DNA of 51,248 nt from Bacillus canaveralius (GTDB taxonomy: Bacteria; Bacillota; Bacilli; Bacillales; Cytobacillaceae), in assembly GCF_002860125.1 (NCBI RefSeq), contig NZ_PGVA01000070.1:1-51248 (forward strand). Reading direction: 5' to 3'. The translations under genes and the position numbers were made by a program. Below, piece by piece: positions 1 to 5,890 of the stretch. Numbering within the stretch: the stretch's first letter is position 1; the number at the start of each line of letters is the position of its first letter. The notes beneath the pieces are model-generated. The model was not told the origin of the DNA. It ran no database searches and saw only the letters and a list, made by a program, of their open reading frames with translations.

Positions 1-120
1 GGAACACCCTGAAACCCGAGGACAAGAAGACAATATCTAATTCCTGTTTTCTACTCTACAAAGTTTAAAATAAAAATATAAATAGCGAACCTGCGTTCGT
101 AAAAGAAAGGAGGACAACAC
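1..120 (+). other. left part of the TnpB element and tnpB leader
   Basis: This AT-rich leader precedes tnpB. It holds a small hairpin (CGAAC, loop CTGC, GTTCG, about 90-103) and a good ribosome binding site (aaaggagg, about 106-113) before the GTG start. The exact left boundary of the element cannot be fixed because the window begins here. No tnpA (Y1 transposase) is visible on the left within the window. Confidence 0.4.
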
Positions 121-1434
121 GTGAAATTAACTCATAAGTTTAAAATTCCATATAAAAAAGATTTATATCATCAATTAAAAAATAAACAACTTGAATCCGG
201 GAAATGCTGGTCCGATGTTGTTCGATATGCAAATGACCATTATTTCACTTTTAAAAAATGGATTTCGACTTCCGAACTTGTGAAAATGACTAAAAATACG
301 TATGACCTTCATTCTCAAACCGTTCAAGAAATTGTCGCCAAATATGATGAAAATCGAACATCTACTTTAACTAAACGTCGAAATGGAGATAAAAACGCTA
401 AATATCCTTGGCGATCTAAACGCTTCTTCTCCATTCCATATAAAAAGTCGGCTATTAGCGTGAAAGACAACATCATCATCTTAAAGAACAGCAACTATTC
501 AAACAAGTTATCTTTAAAAAATATGGTCGAAAAGAAGAAGAAAAAAGGCTGGAACGAAACGGTCAAAAAACAAAAAGATTATATCGAAATTCCAAATTTA
601 GCGATTGAAAACTTATCCAACATTTCTTATGCAGAAATTGTTTATAAAAACGGTTCGTATTGGTTTCATTATGTCATTGAAGTTGAAGAAGAAGCAAAAG
701 TTAAAAGATTCAAACCTGCTGGTTCTGATTTAGGAGAAATTCATTCCATCACGTTGGCAACTGAAGATAAAGCTTTAGTGATTTCCGGCCGGGCGATTCG
801 TTCCATCAAACAACGCAGAGCCAAGTTGCTTTCTGAACTGTCAAAGAAAATCAGCCGATGTAAGAAAGGCTCCCGGCAACAGAAGAAGTATATCAAAGCT
901 AAAAATCGTTTAAAGTCAAAATCAGATGCTCAAATTGAATATTTGATCCACAAGTCTACAAAAGAAGCGATTAACTTTTTAGTACAGGAAAAAGTATCTG
1001 ATCTAGTGGTTGGAAATCCCGAAGGGATTGAGAAGAACAGCAAAAAAGACGAAAATAAAAAGAAGAAAAATAATAAAACCAGAAGACAGCAACTCTCAGG
1101 CTGGTCTTATGGTGAATTCAAACAACAATTAAAATATAAATCCGAACTTAAGGGCATCAACATTCACTTCGTGAATGAAAGCTATACTTCTCAAGACTGC
1201 CCTTTTTGCGGTGGAAGGCATAAAGCCAATGGCCGCAAGTTTAAATGTTCTGTACACAATACAGAAATCCATCGGGATGTGAACGGGGCACAAAATATAT
1301 GCCGGAAAAGATTCGCGATGGAGACAAAATCGGTCGATGTTTTGTATCGACAACCCGTTTGGTACCGAAGGTACCTGACAGTAAAAAAACGTAAGGAAAC
1401 AAGTGATAAAAGTATCGCCTGGAGGAAGGCGTAG
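121..1434 (+). CDS. tnpB: TnpB-like RNA-guided nuclease of the IS200/IS605-IS1341 group
   Basis: A 437-residue protein of the TnpB family, whose members are guided by a right-end (omega) RNA to cut DNA next to a transposon-associated motif. The N-terminal half is the basic wedge/REC region. The split RuvC domain looks intact: an Asp in GSDLGE (about residue 203), a Glu in GNPEGI (about residue 299) and an Asp in HRDVNGA near the C-terminus. A zinc-finger region begins CPFCG; its second half reads CSVH, so the fourth ligand may be His rather than Cys. The start is GTG, chosen because aaaggagg lies 7-8 bases upstream. No tnpA is present, so this is a TnpB-only (IS1341-like) element, mobile only in trans if at all. 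Catalytic competence is inferred from residues only. Confidence 0.88.
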   Translation: MKLTHKFKIPYKKDLYHQLKNKQLESGKCWSDVVRYANDHYFTFKKWISTSELVKMTKNTYDLHSQTVQEIVAKYDENRTSTLTKRRNGDKNAKYPWRSKRFFSIPYKKSAISVKDNIIILKNSNYSNKLSLKNMVEKKKKKGWNETVKKQKDYIEIPNLAIENLSNISYAEIVYKNGSYWFHYVIEVEEEAKVKRFKPAGSDLGEIHSITLATEDKALVISGRAIRSIKQRRAKLLSELSKKISRCKKGSRQQKKYIKAKNRLKSKSDAQIEYLIHKSTKEAINFLVQEKVSDLVVGNPEGIEKNSKKDENKKKKNNKTRRQQLSGWSYGEFKQQLKYKSELKGINIHFVNESYTSQDCPFCGGRHKANGRKFKCSVHNTEIHRDVNGAQNICRKRFAMETKSVDVLYRQPVWYRRYLTVKKRKETSDKSIAWRKA

Positions 1435-1597
1435 TAGGCACGACACCGCCCTTTTATTGGACTGTTTCTCCAATAAATGTTGCTTGCCGTATCCCTGCCT
1501 CTGCTTTAGGTCCCTTCTCCGGAAGGGGCTATACCTGAAATAAGCAAGGTAATAGCAAGAAAAGAAGCCCACGGCTTCAGTCGTGGGTGGTGTCACG
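1435..1597 (+). ncRNA. probable omega/reRNA scaffold and right end of the TnpB element
   Basis: The sequence after tnpB is non-coding and highly structured. It has a 7-bp stem TATTGGA/TCCAATA (1455-1475), a stem CCCTTC/GAAGGG with loop TCCG (1512-1527) flanked by AGGT/ACCT, and a terminal hairpin at 1568-1589 (GCCCACGGC, loop TTCA, GTCGTGGGT) followed by GTGTCAC. That terminal hairpin and TCAC end are typical of IS605/IS1341 right ends. In TnpB systems the guide is the flanking sequence just past the right end, here beginning at about 1598. The RNA probably overlaps the 3' end of tnpB. The ends are inferred. Confidence 0.6.
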
Positions 1598-1999
1598 GTA
1601 AAGGCCCTGTCCCAACTTATTAAAAGGCAGGGTAAATAAAACGATTTTATTAAAGTTATTCTTCATGGCAATTCGTTCGATATTGGATAAAAGAATTGAG
1701 CCGATTCCCCTGCCGCGATACTCTCTTTTTATGTAAATGGACAAATCGGTGACTCCGTTATACGCGCATCGATTCGAATAACGATTCAACGATGCCCAAC
1801 CGACAACTTCATTATTTTGCACGGCTACTACAACGGCAAAACGCTCGTTATGCTGGCTAAACCAATCTTCCATATAATCCAAGCCCTTCTGATCCTCTTC
1901 TAATGTAGCAACCCGGTCTTCAATTCCTTGGTTGTAAATTTGCAAAATCGATTGTAAATCCTCTTTGGTTGCCAATCTTGTCTCGATATCCGTGTTCAA
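1577..1999 (-). pseudogene. arsN1: GNAT N-acetyltransferase, ArsN1-like, truncated by the TnpB element
   Basis: This GNAT-fold acetyltransferase resembles the ArsN1 family, which acetylates the organoarsenical antibiotic arsinothricin (related to phosphinothricin acetyltransferases). Family features are IYNQGIEDRVATLEED near the N-terminus, GWASLNRYS, the acetyl-CoA loop YRGRGIGS and LPFNKLGQGLYR. The frame leaves the family just after LGQGLYR and reads element sequence (DTTHD) to a stop, so the last roughly 25-30 residues are missing. I chose the TTG start at 1999 because aaggggag lies just upstream and the protein then begins MNTDIETRLA as homologues do. It is divergent from the marR-arsP unit with an operator between them. 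The substrate is inferred from family and context. Confidence 0.75.
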
Positions 2000-2045
2000 A
2001 CCCGATCTCCCCTTCTTACTTGGTATTTTTAAATATTGTATAAAA

Positions 2046-2088
2046 TTATTTGCATTTTGAAAATAAAATAGTTGCAAAATGCAAATAA
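2046..2088. promoter_or_regulatory. palindromic operator between arsN1 and marR
   Basis: A 14-bp perfect inverted repeat (2046-2059 and 2075-2088, core ATTTGCATTTTG / CAAAATGCAAAT) lies between the divergent GNAT and MarR genes. The right arm contains, on the minus strand, the 13-mer TTGCATTTTGCAA (2073-2085), which recurs exactly at 2601-2613 ahead of arsP. The recurrence suggests the binding site of the adjacent MarR protein. Confidence 0.6.
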
Positions 2089-2119
2089 ATAATTTATAAC
2101 TGAACTAGAGGTGAATGCA

Positions 2120-2575
2120 ATGGAAAGTAACAACTTAAGAAGCGTGTTTCAAATGGTGGTCAGAAGGTTTGGCTTTCTCAATGAACGATGCTGTGAGAGC
2201 TGCTGCGGAGAAGATGTGAGCCTGGTTCAGAGCCATATTATTTATGAAATATCAAGACAAAACGAGCCTTCGATGCAGGATGTCGCCGGTGAACTTGGCT
2301 TGGATATTACAACTTTCAGCCGGCAGGTCAAGGCACTTGTTGCGCAGGGATTAGTGAAAAAGACCCCTCATCCTCTCGATAACCGGGTGAACATTTTGTC
2401 GCTTACTGCTGAAGGCAAGAGAATTGAAGAAAACATTAATCAAGAGATGAATAATTATCTTAATCAAATTTTATCTCATTTGAGCGAGTATGAACGTGAG
2501 TCTGTCATCCGGTCGATGACACTGTTGGACGATGCGATGAGGAAATCGGAAAACTATTGTTGTCCTCCGAAATAA
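2120..2575 (+). CDS. MarR-family regulator with Cys clusters (likely metalloid sensor)
   Basis: A winged-helix MarR/SMC-type repressor of 151 residues. The core LGLDITTFSRQVKALVAQGLVKKTPHPLDNR is the recognition helix and wing. Cysteines are unusual for the family: ERCCESCCG near residues 24-29 and CC at 147-148, which could bind As(III) or organoarsenicals directly. ATG at 2120 is preferred over GTG at 2111 because the GTG lies inside the ribosome binding site agaggtg. It precedes arsP by 57 bases and is flanked by two copies of the same palindromic 13-mer, suggesting autoregulation and control of arsP and the GNAT gene. Ligand identity is inference. Confidence 0.8.
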   Translation: MESNNLRSVFQMVVRRFGFLNERCCESCCGEDVSLVQSHIIYEISRQNEPSMQDVAGELGLDITTFSRQVKALVAQGLVKKTPHPLDNRVNILSLTAEGKRIEENINQEMNNYLNQILSHLSEYERESVIRSMTLLDDAMRKSENYCCPPK

Positions 2576-2600
2576 GGAGGATTAACTTTTACATATATAA

Positions 2601-2613
2601 TTGCATTTTGCAA
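2601..2613 (+). promoter_or_regulatory. second MarR-type operator, upstream of arsP
   Basis: TTGCATTTTGCAA is a palindrome with 5-bp arms (TTGCA, TTT, TGCAA). It is identical to the minus-strand copy at 2073-2085 and sits just before the arsP ribosome binding site (aggaggg, 2621-2627). Confidence 0.55.
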
Positions 2614-2632
2614 GTAATTAAGGAGGGCTATT

Positions 2633-3499
2633 ATGTGGAAAGATATAATTTTTAGCTTTTTGTCGATTGCTCTTGAATTGACGGTCTTGTTTTTTATTAT
2701 CTCTTTTGCAGTCAGTATTCTTCAGGGATTGATCCCGTATGAAAAAATCGAAAAGTATCTATTGAATTCCAATAAAATTGTCGGTGCTTTCGTTGCTATC
2801 GTTTTAGCATTTATTACTCCGTTTTGTTCATGTTCGACGATCCCGGTTGTTGTCGGCATGCTCCAGAAGAAAATCAGATTCGGTTTTGTGATGATTTTCT
2901 TGTTTGCGTCACCGGTTCTTGACCCGACGATATTAACTTTGATGGGTGCCTTGCTCGGATGGAAAGTAGCGATCATCTATACCGTCATTACCACGATCTT
3001 TTCCATCGTAATAGGTTTCACTCTTGAAGCTTTTGGTTTTGAAAATGCCGTTAAAAATGTGATTATCTCAGGTGGAAAAGAACAGAGCAGTAAATTTAAT
3101 CTAAAAAAAGCTTGGGATGAAACATTAAGCCTAATGAAGACCGTTTATCCTTATCTTATTATCGGAGCTTTCATTGGTTCAATCATTCATGGAGCAATTC
3201 CTACAGATTTCATTACAACTTACTTTGGCGGTGACCAATGGTGGTTAATTCCTGTAGCGGCTATCATTGGTATCCCATTGTATATTCGTCTTTCAACGAT
3301 GATTCCAATCGCGCAAATGATGATTGTCAAAGGGATGGCATTAGGCCCTGTGATGGCAATAATGATTAGTTCGACCGGCGCAAGCTTACCGGAAGTTGCA
3401 CTGCTTAATTCGATTTTCCATAAACGTTTAGTTGTTGCCTTTATTTTATCTGTATTCTCAATGTCTACACTTTCGGGCACGCTGTTCTATTTTATATAA
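2633..3499 (+). CDS. arsP: ArsP-type permease (organoarsenical efflux, DUF318 family)
   Basis: A 288-residue polytopic membrane protein of the permease family that includes ArsP, which exports trivalent organoarsenicals such as methylarsenite and roxarsone(III). The diagnostic motif TPFCSCSTIPVVVG (Cys65, Cys67) near the third membrane segment is present, as is the second-half motif GIPLYIRLSTMIPIAQ. About 8 membrane spans are apparent, with a cytosolic linker around residues 140-160. The start ATG follows aggaggg at a good distance. It lies between the Cys-rich MarR and two small genes, which supports a metalloid role. Other members of the family handle other substrates, so specificity is inferred. 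Confidence 0.82.
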   Translation: MWKDIIFSFLSIALELTVLFFIISFAVSILQGLIPYEKIEKYLLNSNKIVGAFVAIVLAFITPFCSCSTIPVVVGMLQKKIRFGFVMIFLFASPVLDPTILTLMGALLGWKVAIIYTVITTIFSIVIGFTLEAFGFENAVKNVIISGGKEQSSKFNLKKAWDETLSLMKTVYPYLIIGAFIGSIIHGAIPTDFITTYFGGDQWWLIPVAAIIGIPLYIRLSTMIPIAQMMIVKGMALGPVMAIMISSTGASLPEVALLNSIFHKRLVVAFILSVFSMSTLSGTLFYFI

Positions 3500-3554
3500 G
3501 GTATTAATCTTTTATAAAAGATTGATATATAACAAATTAAAAGGAGTGGTTACA

Positions 3555-3740
3555 ATGTTTTCTTATGAACAACATATGTTAGTTGATTTAAAGAGGAAGC
3601 AAATAGAAAAAGCTGCGAATGAAGCTTGGAAGTTTGCCTCAATCACAAAAGAAAATATGTTTGTAAAGGTAGTGAAGAATTTGAAAGTGAGTCGAGAAGC
3701 TAGTGTATTAAGCCAGCCACCTAGTTGCAGCGAATGCTAA
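3555..3740 (+). CDS. small protein of 61 residues, C-terminal CSEC, unknown function
   Basis: A short hydrophilic, mostly helical protein (MFSYEQHMLVDLKRKQ...) ending PPSCSEC. The ATG follows aaggagtgg by 6-7 bases, a strong site. It lies 55 bases after arsP in the same orientation and is followed by another Cys-rich small gene, so it is probably part of the MarR-arsP transcript. The C-terminal Cys pair could bind a thiophilic metalloid. I do not recognise a named family. Confidence 0.6.
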   Translation: MFSYEQHMLVDLKRKQIEKAANEAWKFASITKENMFVKVVKNLKVSREASVLSQPPSCSEC

Positions 3741-3773
3741 CGAACAATAAAAATAAAAAATGGAGATGATCTT

Positions 3774-3941
3774 ATGTTTAACCTATTCAAAAAGAGTTCT
3801 GAAGAAAATGCAAGCTGTTGTAATGTTCAGATCGTAGAAGTAAAAGATCAGGGAACTAATGATGAAGATGAATGTTGTTCGTCCGAAAAAAAAGAACAAT
3901 GCTGTTCTAACAATGAGCATGACGAATGCTGTTCCAGATAG
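3774..3941 (+). CDS. 55-residue protein with four Cys-Cys pairs
   Basis: A small acidic protein beginning MFNLFKKSSEENASCC with Cys-Cys pairs at residues 15-16, 34-35, 43-44 and 52-53, ending DECCSR. There are no other cysteines, and the linkers are rich in Glu, Asp, Lys and Ser, as in a soluble metal-binding peptide. A moderate ribosome binding site (tggagatg, 3761-3768) precedes the ATG. It is the last gene before a terminator in the MarR-arsP unit. A metallothionein-like or metalloid chaperone role is inferred from vicinal thiols and location; no named family is recognised. Confidence 0.65.
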   Translation: MFNLFKKSSEENASCCNVQIVEVKDQGTNDEDECCSSEKKEQCCSNNEHDECCSR

Positions 3942-3969
3942 TGTCGCTTTAAATTATTGACTCTATCAG

Positions 3970-3994
3970 ATCCCCCTTCAAATTGAAGGGGGAT
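3970..3994 (+). terminator. terminator of the marR-arsP unit
   Basis: A strong hairpin ATCCCCCTTC / GAAGGGGGAT with a 5-base loop starts 28 bases after the last stop codon. The following T-rich stretch (TGAATCTTTTG) is short, so termination is likely but not certain. Confidence 0.55.
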
Positions 3995-4085
3995 TGAATC
4001 TTTTGAGTAAACGCCAAATCCGGCTTTTAAATGCTTGATAAATAAATTATATGGAGTTACCTACTCCATTTCTGGATGGCAATTG

Positions 4086-4286
4086 TCAGCCGCCTTCTAT
4101 ACAAGTTGTACTAGTACTGCCAACCTCTTCATTCAATTCAGCAAGAAGCAAAATAAGAATTTCTTCTTTGACCACTGACTCTAAGGTTTTATCAGTTAGT
4201 TGTATATTATATTTATTAAATACTTCTTTTGTAGACTCCCAAACTAGAACAATAGACTTTGGAGACATATTCGATTGAATCACCAT
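4086..4286 (-). CDS. 66-residue conserved-looking small protein, unknown function
   Basis: The frame encodes a small acidic helical protein with a hydrophobic stretch ILILLLAELNEE and the C-terminus TTCIEGG. It is preceded by aagggg about 9 bases before the ATG; an internal Met at residue 7 is an alternative start. It is the last gene of the minus-strand series ynfA-crcB, 19 bases beyond ynfA. I do not recognise a family. Context suggests a stress or metal-related accessory gene, but this is weak. Confidence 0.5.
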   Translation of the reverse strand: MVIQSNMSPKSIVLVWESTKEVFNKYNIQLTDKTLESVVKEEILILLLAELNEEVGSTSTTCIEGG

Positions 4287-4305
4287 TTAATTTTACCCCT
4301 TATAT

Positions 4306-4632
4306 TTATGATTGTCTCGGTCCCCACAGCATAATGGAAACACCTATCATACAAATAATGGCACCAATCCAGTCATATGTATCAGGAGTTTTTTTATCTA
4401 CTCCCCATCCCCATAAAACAGATAGAATGATAAAAACTCCTCCGTATGCAGCATAGACTCTGCCGAAAGAAGGAAACGACTGAAATGTTGCAATAACCCC
4501 GTATAAGGCTAAAGATAATCCTCCAAAAATGCCCAGGTAAAATGGCTTTCCTTCCCGCAACCATAACCAGATCAGATAACCCCCGCCAATTTCTGCAATA
4601 CCGGCAAGTATGAATAACATAATGGAATACAT
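4306..4632 (-). CDS. ynfA: YnfA/UPF0060 small membrane protein
   Basis: A 108-residue protein with four membrane spans matching the UPF0060 (YnfA) family, related to small multidrug resistance transporters. Recognisable stretches are [31 protein letters not shown] and [21 protein letters not shown] chose the internal ATG at 4632 because gggggaga lies about 9 bases upstream and 108 residues is the family length. It follows the two crcB genes with a gap of 36 bases. Substrate is not established by sequence. Confidence 0.85.
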   Translation of the reverse strand: MYSIMLFILAGIAEIGGGYLIWLWLREGKPFYLGIFGGLSLALYGVIATFQSFPSFGRVYAAYGGVFIILSVLWGWGVDKKTPDTYDWIGAIICMIGVSIMLWGPRQS

Positions 4633-4668
4633 GTTTTTAATTCTCCCCCAGCTGGTCGTCATTGAATA

Positions 4669-5028
4669 TTATAGATAAAGTCCTATTGCTGCAGCAACGC
4701 CACTTAAAATAATGGAGCTTAACACATATATTAATGCTAATTTAATTTCTTTGGATTGCAGCAGCATGATTACTTCATATCCAAAAGTTGAAAAAGTCGT
4801 GAAAGCACCACAGAAGCCGACACCAAATAGAAACCATCCCCAGTCCTCTATTTGATTACTAAGATGGAGATTAGCAATGAAACCCAGCAGAAAAGAACCT
4901 GTGATGTTAATAAGCCAGGTTCCCGTTGGAAAAGGAAATAATCTTTGTGCCCGTTTATTTATAATCGTACCTAATATGTATCTGGCAGCAGCGCCGAATG
5001 AACCACCCAATCCAATTAACCAAATCAT
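4669..5028 (-). CDS. crcB: fluoride channel CrcB/Fluc subunit 2
   Basis: A 119-residue four-span membrane protein of the Fluc/CrcB family, which exports toxic fluoride from the cytoplasm. Family motifs are GGSFGAAARYILG near the N-terminus, GTWLINITGSFLLGF and GFCGAFTTFSTFGYE. Its ATG overlaps the TGA of the upstream crcB gene by 4 bases, so the two are translationally coupled. Bacteria with two adjacent crcB genes usually build a heterodimer. Confidence 0.9.
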   Translation of the reverse strand: MIWLIGLGGSFGAAARYILGTIINKRAQRLFPFPTGTWLINITGSFLLGFIANLHLSNQIEDWGWFLFGVGFCGAFTTFSTFGYEVIMLLQSKEIKLALIYVLSSIILSGVAAAIGLYL

Positions 5029-5399
5029 CCTGCTCCACCTTTAACATTTGCTAATTTGTAGCCTATGAAAACAAGAAGTATACCTAAAATTATACTCGCA
5101 AGAATGTATAAAATGGCTAACAATTCATAGCCGTTCTTCAATAAGTTAATCGTTTCGAGTGAGAACGCTGAAAAGGTAGTAAAGGAGCCAGTAAATCCAG
5201 TGCCGATAAACAAAACTGTTTCGGGTCTGACGGTTTTTCTTTCACTTACGGACGTTAAAAACCAGCCAAGGAATAAACATCCTAACAGATTAATTGTTAA
5301 AGTGCCTATTGGGAACCTGTCTGCAGCTAACCACTCTCCCAATGCATACCTGCAAATAGCACCGAAAAAACCACCAATCATCACATAGAGCACATTCAT
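5025..5399 (-). CDS. crcB: fluoride channel CrcB/Fluc subunit 1
   Basis: A 124-residue Fluc/CrcB protein with GGFFGAICRYALGEW, GTLTINLLGCLFLG and GTGFTGSFTTFSAFSLE. I chose the ATG at 5399, since a ribosome binding site (ataggtga) lies just upstream and the product then has family length. It overlaps the second crcB by 4 bases. A terminator-like hairpin (5495-5528) separates it from the HesB-like gene of the ars operon, so it probably has its own promoter in 5400-5495. I looked for the fluoride (crcB) riboswitch there and saw none. Confidence 0.9.
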   Translation of the reverse strand: MNVLYVMIGGFFGAICRYALGEWLAADRFPIGTLTINLLGCLFLGWFLTSVSERKTVRPETVLFIGTGFTGSFTTFSAFSLETINLLKNGYELLAILYILASIILGILLVFIGYKLANVKGGAG

Positions 5400-5494
5400 T
5401 TTATCACCTATCTTTATCAAACAAATCGTTTTTATTAAAATTATTATTTCATAAAAAACTGGTTTGTTGGTAGTTTTTAGAACATTTTCATTAA

Positions 5495-5528
5495 TATAAA
5501 AAATCCTGCCTATATTTTTGGCAGGATT
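5495..5528 (-). terminator. terminator of the ars operon, after the HesB-like gene
   Basis: On the minus strand, AATCCTGCC, a 9-base loop, and GGCAGGATT are followed by a run of T (TTTTTAT). It is a classic intrinsic terminator, about 70 bases after the HesB-like stop codon. Confidence 0.8.
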
Positions 5529-5598
5529 CATCAGCTTGTTCATTATTGGTTGTTAGTCATTGGATATTGTATTCTAATGTCCAATTAAGAATGTTTTG

Positions 5599-5877
5599 TT
5601 AACAACAATCACTTTCATTCCCTAACAATACAAGTCCATTTTTCTCCTGATTAATTTCGAGAGTAAGACTTTCTGTATAGGGTTCAATATTAGGATCAAT
5701 TGCGACATGTATCCCATTAATAGTTACCACTTTATCATCTTTATCTGGCTCATCCAGAGCCAGCCCCAACTGTGGTTTACCTCAGCCAAAACCTGCAAAA
5801 TATATACGAATATTTGAAGCATCCCGTTTTTGAAACAATTGGTTCAAGAGATCACGAGCCTGATCTGTAATGTTCAA
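5599..5877 (-). CDS. HesB-like protein with in-frame TGA, candidate selenoprotein
   Basis: Reading through one TGA gives 92 residues: LNITDQARDL... RIYFAGFG-(TGA)-GKPQLGLALDEP ... LLGNESDCC. The family is HesB/IscA-like (iron-sulfur biogenesis related). As I recall, it includes a HesB-like selenoprotein subfamily (TIGR01911) in which some members carry Sec where others have Cys at exactly this AGxGC position. TGA is codon 32 (5782-5784). The reading frame is otherwise intact on both sides with no other lesion. The TTG start is preceded by gagaggtgg, and the gene begins 13 bases after arsA. A SECIS-like hairpin follows the TGA at the expected distance. Automatic gene callers would miss this gene or split it. 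The alternative is a recent nonsense mutation of a TGC/TGT Cys codon. The required selA, selB, selC and selD genes are not in the window. Confidence 0.75.
5745..5763 (-). promoter_or_regulatory. bacterial SECIS-like hairpin downstream of the TGA
   Basis: On the minus strand, CTGGCTC, loop TGGAT, GAGCCAG forms a perfect 7-bp stem. It begins 18 bases after the TGA, so the loop starts 25 bases after it. Bacterial SECIS elements usually have a small apical loop with a G among its first two bases, 16-37 bases from the UGA; this matches (loop U-G-G-A-U). A weaker lower stem, ACCAC with GTGGT further out, could extend it. Confidence 0.65.
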
Positions 5878-5890
5878 TTTGTTCCACCTC

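Noticed and set aside
1-22. Left flank possibly encoding GFQGV (minus strand) as the lost arsN1 tail
   Set aside because: Only five residues and the preceding codons do not fit the expected KLGF context, so it may be chance; sequence left of the window is needed.
5400-5598. Fluoride (crcB) riboswitch upstream of crcB
   Set aside because: I found no pattern like the GG-GATGG motif in the crcB leader; only a terminator and AT-rich sequence are present.
5599-5784. HesB-like gene as an ordinary nonsense pseudogene
   Set aside because: Not excluded, but less likely: the TGA is exactly at the family Sec/Cys site, a SECIS-like hairpin follows, and no other damage is seen.
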